DNA of 64,000 nt from Tachypleus tridentatus. Taxonomy: Eukaryota > Arthropoda > Merostomata > Xiphosura > Limulidae. A program made the position numbers and the translations under genes. The notes beneath the pieces were generated by a model. That model had not been told where the DNA came from, did no database searches, and worked only from the letters and a program-made list of their open reading frames with translations. Each line of letters begins with the position of its first letter. Position 1 is the stretch's first letter. Shown here piece after piece: positions 23,101-33,133 of this stretch. The DNA lies in the NCBI RefSeq assembly GCF_004210375.1, contig NC_134830.1, positions 66,380,326 through 66,444,325 of the forward strand, read 5' to 3'.

Positions 23101-23859
23101 GTTGAGCATAAAATCCCCTCTACAGCTTCTGTGTTCACTGCTGAACTGTACGCCATTTCTTTTACCCTGGATCCTATTGAAGCTAAGCAGTACTCCAATT
23201 GCACTATTTATACTGACTCACTTAGTTCTCTACTGGCCCTGGAATCGCTTCACGTTAGTTCACACCCTGTTCTCGCTGGTATTCAAAACTGACTGGCCCA
23301 TTTCTTATTAACATCTACTTCTATCCAGTTTTTCTGGATACCAGGCCACGTTGGTATTTGCAGGAACCAGCTTGCAGACAAGGCAGCTAAATCTATCTGC
23401 TCTGGCACTATCACCACTGTGCCTATTCCATACATGGACTATGGTCCTGTATTCACGGCTCAGATCCATGCCAGCTGGCAGTCAACTTGGAGTGAGCAAC
23501 GCGACAACAAGCTCTTCCAAATAAAACCCTATATTGGGCTTTGGCCATCTAGCTTCCGTAAGGATCAGGAGGAAGTTGTTCTGACTAGACTACACATTGG
23601 TCACTGTTTTTTAACTTATTGTTTTCTTTCATTTGGAACTGTTGCACTCATGTGTAGTTTGTGTAACACTCAGATCACTGTAATTCACATTTTACTTTCT
23701 TGCCATCGTTACAACTCTCAACAACAGCACTATTTTAAACAAGGTCTGTCCCAAGGTTTTTCTATAACATTAGACAGTGTTATTGGTGACAGTGACACTG
23801 TCCACCTTGATAAAGTTTTTAGTTTTTTAATGGCCATTAATGTTTTTAATGTCATTTAA
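20175..23859 (+). pseudogene. LINE ORF2: endonuclease, reverse transcriptase, RNase H, broken
   Basis: ATG 20175 starts MATLIQWNYRGLHSN. Endonuclease motifs are SLQETFL (about 20265), LGDFNGHHPLW (about 20565) and GSDHFPT (about 20790). Reverse transcriptase motifs are FDIEKAYDTTW (about 21888), PQGCVLS and YVDDF (22154-22168, catalytic pair intact). The RNase H region has YMDGFKSGDSVGSA (about 23038), FTAELYAI, IYTDSLSSLLAL and IPGHVGICRNQLADKAAK (about 23338). A zinc-finger-like CSLCNTQITVIHILLSCH lies at about 23654. Stops at 20355 and 20932 and later frame changes destroy the ORF. In a live element it would nick DNA and copy the RNA at the target. Confidence 0.85.
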
Positions 23860-23970
23860 GTGTTTTATATTTATTCATTAAACATTTTTATTGTGGTTCT
23901 CTTTTAAGAGTCACAATCTTTCTAGTTTGATTTGAAATTGGAAAATGGCCATGACATTAAATAACTCAAT

Positions 23971-24780
23971 ACCAGGACTGGAAAGGCCGACTTCAGGTGA
24001 ATAACGCTGCTGTTTGGACTGTCCGTTTGAACTACCCATTTATCGTCCTGGCGAGTTATTATGACAATTTTTTGCTGCATGTCTTTTAACACTTTTATTT
24101 CTTTACTTTTTGATACTGGCCATAATGACACATAACCTGGAACCAGGACTGGAAAGGCCAACTTCAGGTGACTGACAGTGGTTCTTGCACTTACCTGTTA
24201 GTCTTCCTGGCTGGTTATGATAATTACCATTTTGCTACAGAAAGTCCTTTACAACTTCTATTACTGTAGTTTCTCTCTTGACATTGTAAACTGGATGTCA
24301 ACATTGGTTTTATGCCATTTATGGTTTTAATTGCTGTTTTGTTTTACCTTCATTTCCTTTTATGAATTTTACTACATTTACTTTTTTTTACCTTTTTACT
24401 GGATGTTTGGCAAGTTATTATTACAATTTTGCTACATGTCTTTTAAAACTTTTATTACTTTATCTTTTGATAATGGCCATAATGACACATAACCTGGAAC
24501 CAGGACTGGAAAGGCCAACTTCAGGTGACTGATGGTGGTTTTTGTACTTACTTGTTAGTCTTCCTGGTGGGTTATGATAATTACCATTATGCTACAGAAA
24601 GTCTTTTACAACTTCTCTTACTCTGGTTTCTCTCTTAACATTGTAGACTAGATGTCAACATTGGTTTTATGCAATTTATGTTTTTCAATGCTGTTTTGTT
24701 TTACCTTCATTTCCTTTTATGAATTTTACAACATTTATTTTTTTTACCTTTTTAACGGAAGTTTGGCACAGATAGCCTAG
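23971..24780 (+). repeat. Internal repeats in the LINE 3' UTR
   Basis: The block ACCAGGACTGGAAAGGCC plus RACTTCAGGTGA starts at 23971, 24142 and 24499, at spacings of 171 and 357 bp. The 357-bp unit, which includes GGCCATAATGACACATAACC and GATGTCAACATTGGTTTTATG, is nearly identical in its last two copies. Confidence 0.85.
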
Positions 24781-24830
24781 CTGCTTTGTGCCATAAAACA
24801 CTAAGTCAACCAACCAACCAATCCTCTCTG
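24765..24830 (+). promoter_or_regulatory. LINE 3' terminal hairpin and tail, shared with SINEs
   Basis: GGCACA (24765-24770) can pair with TGTGCC (24787-24792) around GATAGCCTAGCTGCTT. ATAAAACACTAAGTC and CAACCAACCAACCAA follow. The loop sequence and position match the tails of SINE families A and B. A role as the reverse-transcriptase recognition site is inferred from known LINE/SINE partnerships. Confidence 0.6.
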
Positions 24831-26339
24831 ACAGCAGAAATCTCATTGATTATTGACAAGTAGTTGAACTGGAATTAGTTTGTAGATTTTATAGTTCTAT
24901 TCCCATTTCAATTTTTTAGTTTAGCTACAAATTCTCACCAGTAGTTGTTGAATAGCTATTTGTCCAGTAAGACCACTTTGTGCTAGTGTGGATTTTTCTA
25001 TATTATTCTTTTGGAGGTAGCATACAAACCTGTATTTACAGAAATATTGGCAAAATCTACACTTGACCAAAATTTGTTTCTTGAAGAATGCACTTTGAAG
25101 TTACTTCATTTTTGAAGAAATCTGGTTTTTACCATCTGTTATTAACAATGTCAGTTTGAAGAACCCTCTTTAGAGTTTTACATATACCTTCTGTAACATA
25201 AAATATTGGCATAATTGTTTGCATGGAGTATTCTTGACTAACAAAAGCTTTACTACGTTTTTTCATGCAGTATTTCAGTCCTAGGAGCCATGACCACATA
25301 CACATTTTAACTGTTACTACTACTAGGAAGTGCATGACTGTGTACTTTTGTTGGCTGTATACTGGTGTAGTATTTTTTGACTGATGTATTAGACGTCTGT
25401 AAAAAGTTTACATAGTCACTCTTCTGAGGTCCAAACCCCATCACAAAAAATTAATTTAAAAATATTTTAATAACAATAAATTATTTTGAAAACTGAAAAC
25501 ACATTCAAAATAATTTCCTTTACTAATCAATAAACAAACTGAATATTACAACTTGTTTCTTTTTTACCACCCAAACTAAGTGGAACAGCTTAAGAAAAAC
25601 TAACTGTATACTGCTGTAGTAAAATTAACATTTATATTCAAAACAATATATTTAGTAATATCTTCCTCATCACAACCTTTACATGTGAACTGAATTATCG
25701 AGTGCTCTCTGCACCTTTCTTGTGTGTGCTGTATGTTGTTTTATTCTTTCCATCCTTGGACCTTTTATAGTAATGGCACTGACCTTTCATGATTTCAGTG
25801 TGTGTGTTGAAATGCTGAAGGGGTAAATCTGTCTATGCTATCTTTGACACTAACATGATCTAACATGAAATATGTGTCTCTTAATTGTTTCATATACATC
25901 CCTCAAAGACACTAAACATGGGGTAAGCAGTGCTGCATGACAAAGAACCAAGTCCCATGTCTAAACATGAAAGTATGGGAATGAGACCACTCCAGTGATG
26001 CCCTCTGTAGGGAGTATTAGGAAGCTACCAAGAACAACAAGGATGAATGAATTTCACATTTCAGCAGAGATATTTGAAAATATTTCAGGTCTGTAAAGAC
26101 TGGGGTACACTTGCACAGGTGTAACAGTGTAACTATCAAAAAGTGATTGAATTTTTGTTTTTTCATTATATTATTTGCTTTTGATATAGCTATTTTTTCA
26201 CACCATTCTTGTAATTGTAACTAATACAATGTGTATGTTTTGTTTTTAAAATTATAGATTATTAAACCTGTAATAAAAATAGTTTTTTTATAGTTTTACT
26301 ATTCTTTGTAATTTTTTAACATCTTATTTTTCCTTCTAG
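24831..26339. other. Unassigned non-coding sequence
   Basis: No recognised repeat. If the exon at 26340 is real, this may be intronic sequence into which the LINE inserted. Confidence 0.45.
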
Positions 26340-26453
26340 GTTTTCCAGCTGTTATTAGTAATCAAGACTGGAAGAGAACAGAAAGATATGATTAGGCCAT
26401 TATAATAAAGACTATGTACTGTGCTTAGAATATTCAGTATTAGTTCCAATAAA
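26340..26453 (+). other. Candidate terminal exon with poly(A) signals
   Basis: A strong acceptor context (TTATTTTTCCTTCTAG, AG at 26338-26339) opens onto GTTTTCCAGCTG. Two frames are possible: VFQLLLVIKTGREQKDMIRPL then a stop, or GFPAVISNQDWKRTERYD then a stop. AATAAA occurs at 26404-26409 and again at 26448-26453, the second followed by GT-rich TGCTGTTGTCAG. The layout fits the last exon of a plus-strand gene, but no upstream coding exon was identified and the peptide was not recognised. Confidence 0.35.
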
Positions 26454-27580
26454 TGCTGTTGTCAGCATGAATTTCTGTTATACACTTATAATTTCTCTTT
26501 ATACACTTCACAAGTGTAAATATTAGTTAAAAATTACAAATGTAAAAAATAAAGTTTTGTTCATTTTCAGAAGATTAGATCTAGTTTATTGTGATTAACT
26601 GACAAATGTAGCTGGAAGTAATGGAAATTTTGTGTGTAAATTATTCTTCAGTAACCTACAGTAGCTTAAAAGCACACAATTTTTTACTGATGCATACTGT
26701 TAACCTGAAATAGTTGGAGTACTGTGCATGAGAATGTGTCAGACTAGGTGAATGTGTATTATTTACAGCAACAATTTCACCTAGACAATTTGCTTGTGAG
26801 AATCCATGTGCAAAAAGAGAATGATACATATAGGTATGAAGCAAACTTGATATAATTGTTAAGCACCCATTATTTTGAATCTAATAATGATTAAGTTTTA
26901 GTGTTATACAATAGTTATAATATCAACTTAATAAGACATGATAATTTCAAAAGAAGAAAAAAACAAGCAAGGTTAGAAATTTCACAAACCTGTAGCAGGC
27001 TAGGTTAAAATGGTTATATGACTAGAATTTAAACTACTGCATAAAGTTAAGTGGTGTGGAAGCCTAATTTATAGGATAAGATTGTTAAACATTTGTTTTT
27101 CATGTCTGTAATTTTGTTGAAAGATTTGTGAATGCACATTATCATTGTGCATGTGTCATAAATAGTTTTTTTGTTCAATAATGACTATTGTTACTGGAAA
27201 TCCTTACTTTATGATGATGGTTTCAATTAGAAACATGCCTGTTATTTTTTTCCACTGAATTCTTTCAGGACTGGTGGCTAATTGGTTTGTTTCAATGGGA
27301 AACTGTATGACTTACTGAATGAAGAAATAATTATAGTTAAATATACGACTCATGTGTACAAAAGGTTGTTAGTCTAATGAAAAAAGGGTTGTAACAGATA
27401 TATAAAACACTCTAACCTTATCTTAAAGAACACCTGAAGCTAAAACCATATCATGTCATGATTCCCAGGGTTCCAGGAAAAGGACAGTTATATAATTCTA
27501 CTATTTTTGACTTGAAGAACTTAAATTTGATTTCAGTAAAACTGAGGAAATAAAAATTACAGTAGTTACTAATAACCAAG
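26454..27580. other. Unassigned non-coding sequence
   Basis: AT-rich; no gene or repeat recognised. Confidence 0.5.
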
Positions 27581-27815
27581 ATAATCTGAAGGTCATAGGT
27601 TTGAATCCCTATCACACCAAACATGCTCACCCTTTCAGCCGTTGGGACATTATAATGTGATGGTCAATCCCATTATTAGTTGGTAAAAGTGTAAACCAAA
27701 AGTTGGCTGTGAGTGGTGATGACTAGCTGCCTTCCCTCTAGTCTTACACTACTAAATTAGGGGCAGCTAGTGCAGATAGCCTTTGTGCAGCTTTGTGCAA
27801 AATTCAAAAACAAAC
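27581..27815 (+). mobile_element. SINE family A, 5'-truncated
   Basis: It begins inside the anticodon arm (ATAATCTGAAGGTCATAGG), keeps the B-box (GTTTGAATCCC), and has the full core and the tail GCAGCTTTGTGCAAAATTC then AAAAACAAACAA. Confidence 0.85.
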
Positions 27816-28449
27816 AATACAAAGACAATAAAAGAAAGAAAAGAAACATTTAGAACACATACATTGGCAATCTGTAACTGAATAATAAACTTCATAATTT
27901 TAAAGTTTCTGATCATAAAACAGAGTAGTTGTTAACAAAGGAAGGAGAAGAATTACAATTTGATATCATACTAACTCAATGAAGACCTAAACAATGATAA
28001 AATTATACAAAAAACACTGACTACAAATTAAACCCTTTTACAGTTAATAAAAATCAAAATAGAGCATAATTCTACATTACCCAAAAACTTATCAGTGACA
28101 CATTTAGTAAAAGGAAATGGTGCAGCATGAAACAACCCCTCAACAAATTTCTAATTGCAACATATATTATATTGCAAAAGAATATCAATTACACAAGATA
28201 GTACAAAGAATAAGAAATTTCTTTAAGGTTAAATATGTAAATATTGTTTCTCAACAATATAAAATAAAATAGGCCCTTGACATAATACATGTATATTCAT
28301 AATAATATGAATAAAAAACAAAACATAATTACACTTATATGTAACAAAATAAAAAATTTAAAAGTAAAATGAATAGGTTACATATGAAAAGGGAATAAAA
28401 AATACAGAGGTACATAGAATTAACAAATCTGTATATTCAACTTTAAAAA
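27816..28449. other. Unassigned A-rich sequence
   Basis: Very A-rich; nothing recognised. Confidence 0.5.
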
Positions 28450-29256
28450 AAATTACAGAATTCACTTTTACCCAGTTAAGAAGGTTAGATTTGCCTCAAC
28501 CCAAAGAAAAGATCCTAATGGCAGTGAGCCCTCGTATACTGTTGTGGCTGTTTTCAGAGCCTCTTATGTGACAGGGCTAGACTAGCATTGAGATAAAGGC
28601 CTCTTTCTTCATTTTGTTTATTGCTGTCATTATGTTATTTAGCTGGCTGTTGAGGTAGAAGCCAACTTGTTGATTGGCAATGGTGGTGGTGTGATGGGAA
28701 ACAAGGTCCTGACAGCCAAACAGATCATAATTTCAAAGTACTATGAATAGTCAATATGGTGGAAGGCTTAGTCCTGGAGTACAAGTTGTTAAAACCTTTC
28801 CAGAACTTGGTTGACCCCAAGAGGACTTGAGCTCTATAAATGTTTCATTTGGTATTTAATGGCCCCACTGGTGGGAGGCACACAACTGGTACTTGGTGAA
28901 CAGGTTACCTCAATAATAGATTCTGATGTTTCTAGGAAGGACTAGCCAACTTCTGCATCATAGTTAATATTGATGGAGCCATCTGTCACTGAGACACTTG
29001 GAAATTTAACTCACTTGTTGCCAGAATATTCAATTAATGCTTTGCTTTAGATGGAACTTTGAGGGCTGATGTGGCTATTTGACTACAGGAGATTTCAATG
29101 CTATCCCATCAGCCAACTGAGTTAGGTTTTTGACATCCATTGCATCATCCATGGTATCAACTGGACTTAAAGTCAGGCCAGATCTGGAAACCATAGGTAT
29201 GGCCACAACATCCAAATCCTCAATGAAGAGGAAGTCCTTGGCATATTGGCTTTTAG
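28450..29256 (-). pseudogene. Decayed coding-like region of unknown identity
   Basis: The stretch is richer in GC than its surroundings. On the minus strand, 29256 down to about 29078 is open and reads KSQYAKDFLFIEDLDVVAIP and VDTMDDAMDVKNLTQLADG. After a stop, coding-like text continues in shifted frames with ALKVPSKAKALIEYSGNK, SVTDGSININYDAEVG and SCVPPTSGAIKYQMKHL. The amino-acid make-up looks like a real protein and not chance AT-rich sequence, but I do not recognise it. It could be a processed pseudogene of a host gene or a fragment of an unfamiliar element. Confidence 0.4.
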
Positions 29257-30040
29257 CATAATTATTTTTTATTATGTAGCATTAAAAGGTTTTTAAGCAC
29301 AGAACAAAAATCACAGCTGGTTAGTTGAAGAGAAAAGATGGCAAGAAGGGTTAAATAAAAAAATGAAGAGATAAGAATATGAGGGTAGATCAATTTCTAT
29401 TGTTCAGCAGTTCAGCCAAACGTGTAGGGTATAATATTGTAACAATTTATAACACTATACCATAAAATATTTAGAGGCTTACGTGTACTCATGCATATAT
29501 CACCTGTAGACATCTTGGTCAAGGTTTATTTAGTTTCCCATTGACCAACATATTATTGAGTTATTCTCTATCATTATTGCCCTGACAACAGCGTACTCAT
29601 ACACTTAGATTTGTATTCTTCGCAGTACTGTTGTTGTGTAAATAAAGCCCAGATGCAGGAAGAAATAAATCGAGATTGAGGATGTAGACCCTGGATCTTA
29701 CGTATGATAACTGACCCAGACTACCCATTGTACAAGTGCATAACTCTAAGTTTCGATCATTGTCTCTTCTTTTGGAATTACTTTCTGATAAAACTTTAGT
29801 ACATAACTTTTGACATTCATAAAATTAATAATCACAAGCAGAAATAATTTAAGCTGAGACTTTTCAGCTGGAATTGCCGTCAGCTATGGTTAATATTCAT
29901 GTCACTGCTACAGTATACGAGAGCTGTTTCCAGTTTGACTGTGTGGGTATTTGGGTATTGATGTTGTTAAATACCCAGGAGGGTCAGGTACATTTGACCT
30001 CTTCCTCCCTCCCGAACGATTATAGCGTCTGTCTTTAGGG
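29257..30040. other. Unassigned non-coding sequence
   Basis: No supported gene. It ends at the poly(T) tract that marks the 3' end of the minus-strand LINE. Confidence 0.5.
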
Positions 30041-32236
30041 GTTTTTTTTTTTTTTTTTTAAAGCTTTGGGCCAGAGTAAAGTATAACATCATACTCAGGT
30101 CCATTTCAGGGCTCAGTCCATGCATGGACGAACAAGAAGTTTTTTTTTTTCCATTTAATTTTTTTTTTTTGTATTTTCATATATATATATATTTTTTGTA
30201 TTTTTCTCCTTTTCTCGATTGAGAGAATGCTACTACTACTTGTAGTAACACAACCACTCACACAGAAAAGAAAGTAATAATAATTATTATTATTCAATAC
30301 TTGAATAATAATTCAAAAAGAGAAGAAAATAAAATAATAATAATGATTAAAAAAAAGAAAATAATAATTATAAAAATAAAAGAATCAAGGACTAAGTGTC
30401 TAGTGCATAGTGGCCAGCTTGTGTTACATTTCTTAAATATATGTTAAGGGGAGAGGTATTTAGTACCATTTACATCATGTACGTGATATCTGTCGAGATC
30501 ACACATTAAGTCATTTTGTGCCAATTCTTATTGAAATATTTTAGAGAATTATGCAAGAGTCTTTCAGCTATTGTATCTATGTTTGCATACTTGTGCATGA
30601 ATGTGGTTGAGGTGCTACGTGGTACTTTGTATGCTGAAGTTAGTACAGAATTTTGTATACGTTGAAGTTTCTGTACATGTGTGGGTGCTATGTTAATCCA
30701 GGCAGGTGATGCATATTCTATTGTTGGTCTAATGTACGTTTTGTAGATTTTAAGTATGTTGTCTGGTGATGTTCCTTGGATTTTACCTGAAAGACTTCTT
30801 GCATAGTTTGCTCTTTTCCAGATTCGTATCAGTACATTTTTAATATGTGGTAGCCACGTTAATTTTGAGTCATAGGTTAGACCTAGAAATTTAGCAGAAG
30901 TAGCAGTCAGTAAAAGTGATCCATTCATATAGAGTTTTGGTGGATCTTTTTTCAGCTTATTCAGTCTGCTGAATACTATGACTTGGGTTTTTGGAATATT
31001 AATTTTGATTCTGTATTTCTGGCAGTATTCTTCGATGTTATTTAGGACTGGTTGTAGGTTCGTTGCTGCTATTGACGGAGTGGGGCACTTTTCCAGACTG
31101 CTACATCGTCAGCGAACTGTGATGCATAACCTAAATTTAGGTCCGACAGAGGCATATTACTCACGTACATGATAAATAATATAGGGCTAACAACCCCTCC
31201 CTGCGGGACTCCTGCTTCGGGTGCAAAGGACCCTGAGTGGGCCCCATTTACATTTACTTTACACATTCTGTTATCCAGAAAGTTGGACAGCCAGCGAATA
31301 GTTTCCTGGGGTAATGCCATTTCAAGCAATCTATGTCTTAAGCCGTTATGCCACACTGTGTCAAATGCTTTCTCAATGTCGAGAAAGCAAGCTACAGTGC
31401 ATTCTTTTTTTTGTTGAAGCTGTCGGTAATTGATTCTGTAAGTCGAATCAGGTGGTCTGTAGTTTGGCGGTTTTTTCGAAATCCGTTTTGAATTTCTGGT
31501 AATTTTGAATTTTCTTCTAAGTAAACTGACAGACGATTACTAATTATCCTCTCTAATACTTTGCCAATACAACTGGTTAAGCTAATCGGGCGGTAGTTGT
31601 TTGGTTTATTCGCTGACTTTCCTTCTTTCTGGAACATTAATACTATTGCTTCCTTCCAAGAAACGGGGATATATCCAGCTGATAGTGAGAGATTAAATAA
31701 CGCTGTTAGGTGTTCATATAATCTCTGAGTGCCTTGTTTTAGGAGGATAGCTTGAATACCATCTTCTCCAGGAGCTTTGTTTTTTGTGTTTTTAATAGCA
31801 GTTACTACTTCTGTAACAGTGATATGTTTTACCAGTTGATGAGTGCTCCAGTCTTTTGTTTTTCTTGGTGTGTAATATTGTTGACTGGAAATTTAGGTGT
31901 AAAATGCTTCTGTTTTGGTCAATAAAGTTTGTGACTGTATTATAAAAGTATCTGTTCATGTCTGGTTCATGATGTGTTTTGAACGTGTTTTCTAGGTGTT
32001 TTTAAATATCTCGGCTTTTTCTGTGTTAGTGTATGCTGTTTCTCCATCCAGTTCCAGTGGTGGATATACTGTGTTTGTTGTTCCTGTGTTTGTAAATCTT
32101 TTCAAATGTGTCCAGAATTGTTTAGGATCAGTTTTATGATTTAGATCGGAACAGAAGGTGTCCCAGTTTTCTTGTTTCTGTTGTCTGATTAAGTTTCGTA
32201 TTTTATTTCTTATTGTGTTTATCTAAGCTTAGTAAC
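30041..32236 (-). mobile_element. Jockey-like non-LTR retrotransposon, 5'-truncated
   Basis: Poly(T) at about 30043-30059 is the complement of a poly(A) tail at the 3' end. An AT-rich 3' UTR with A/T runs and TA repeats (about 30060-30500) precedes, in coding order, the reverse transcriptase ORF. The copy ends abruptly near 32236, next to a mariner element, and no endonuclease was seen. 5' truncation is the usual fate of LINE copies. Confidence 0.8.
30506..32220 (-). pseudogene. LINE reverse transcriptase, frameshifted
   Basis: On the minus strand, from high to low coordinates: APGEDGIQAILLKQGTQRLY, AGYIPVSWKEA, NNYRPISLTSCIGKVLERII (about 31600) and GFRKNRQTTDHL. A frame change near 31390 leads to DIEKAFDTVW, VPQGGVVSPILFIMYVS (motif B) and QFADDVAVW (catalytic motif, about 31094-31120). 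After another break comes FLGLTYDSKLTWLPHI and YKTYIRPTIEYASPAW, ending at 30506. This is the normal order for a Jockey-type LINE reverse transcriptase. Both catalytic aspartates remain, but at least two frame breaks make it non-functional. No RNase H was seen. Confidence 0.8.
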
Positions 32237-32244
32237 AAGGTTTA

Positions 32245-33129
32245 CGAGGGCTGTTAAAAAAATACGCGGACTGTTTGAATTGCGCGGCTCTAGTTGGTTC
32301 CAAGGGAATCCGCTAGGTTCGCACAGATCAGCTGATTACGACGCCATTTCCCGATTGCAGATATCTTCATTTGTGTATTAGCTACGCGGTTTTAAGTGAA
32401 GTGCGATTTTTTCGTTTGGCGGATTTCAGAATGAATGACCTGAAGGAGCAACGACTTGCTGTGAAATTTTGTGTTAAACTTGGAAAATCTGCGACTGAAA
32501 CTTTTGCTATGCTTAACATGGCTTACGGTGATGTTGCTATGAAGCGTACGGCATGTTTCAAGTGGCATGAACGTTTTAAGGATGGTCGACAGTCCATTGA
32601 AGATGGACGTCCTTCCACGTCAACTGACGACCCACACGTCGACAAAATCAACACCCTGGTGCGGGCAAATCGACGTCTGACTGTCAGGGGAGCTTGCTGA
32701 AGAGTGTGGGATATCAGTTGGATCTTGTTAAGAGATTTTGACCGAAAAATTGAAGATGCACCGCGTTGCTGCGAAATTCAGCCCTCAGAACTCGTGAGTG
32801 TTTGGCCAAACACTCGATCACTGTTCTTCCCCACCCCTCCTACTCACCTGACCTTGCTCCTTGCGATTTTTCTTGTTCCCCAAACTCAAAAGACCCTTGA
32901 GAGGAAGAAGATTTGAGACGATTCCTGAGATTAAGGCAAATGCGACGAAAGAGCTGGAGGACATTACAAAAGAAGCGTACCAGAACTGTTTCAACAAGTG
33001 GAAACACCGTTGGGATAAGTGTGTGCGTTGGGGATGAGAGTACTTTGAAGGGGTCCCAGATCTGTAACATCTAAATAAAGTACATTTTGTTTTATGACGT
33101 AAGTCCGGGTATTTTTTGAACAGACCTCG
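32245..33129 (+). mobile_element. mariner element, internal deletion derivative
   Basis: The left end CGAGGGCTGTTAAAAAAATA and the right end, on the minus strand CGAGGTCTGTTCAAAAAATA, are inverted repeats of about 28 bp. TA flanks both (32243-32244 and 33130-33131). Full mariners are about 1.3 kb; this copy is 885 bp because the middle of the transposase gene is gone. Confidence 0.88.
32431..33060 (+). pseudogene. mariner transposase, catalytic core deleted
   Basis: ATG 32431 opens a frame reading MNDLKEQRLAVKFCVKLGKS, then AYGDVAMKRTACFKWHERFK and GRPSTSTDDPHVDKINTL. This is the mariner N-terminal DNA-binding helix-turn-helix region. It stops at 32698. After MHRVAAKFSP-like text the reading jumps to PPLLLT and LFPKLKRPLRGRRFETIPEI, then AYQNCFNKWKHRWDKCV, the normal C-terminal end. 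The catalytic domain with its three aspartates is almost entirely missing, so this copy could only be moved by another transposase. Confidence 0.85.
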
Positions 33130-33133
33130 TATA

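Larger units (their letters stand above)
18410..24830 (+). mobile_element. I-group non-LTR retrotransposon with RNase H, near full length
   Basis: Order on the plus strand: a GC-richer 5' region (from about 18410), a gag-like ORF1, an endonuclease, reverse transcriptase, RNase H, a C-terminal zinc-finger region, a 3' UTR with internal repeats, and a short CAACCAACCAACCAA end. An endonuclease plus RNase H is typical of the I group of LINEs. Stops and frameshifts occur throughout, so it is inactive. The copy at 52757-56557 shares the 5' region, ORFs and 3' end, which supports the limits. The exact 5' end is uncertain by some tens of bases. Confidence 0.85.

Noticed and set aside
23971-24780. 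CRISPR-like array
   Set aside because: The repeats are long (171 and 357 bp), contain no regular short spacers, and form part of a LINE 3' UTR.
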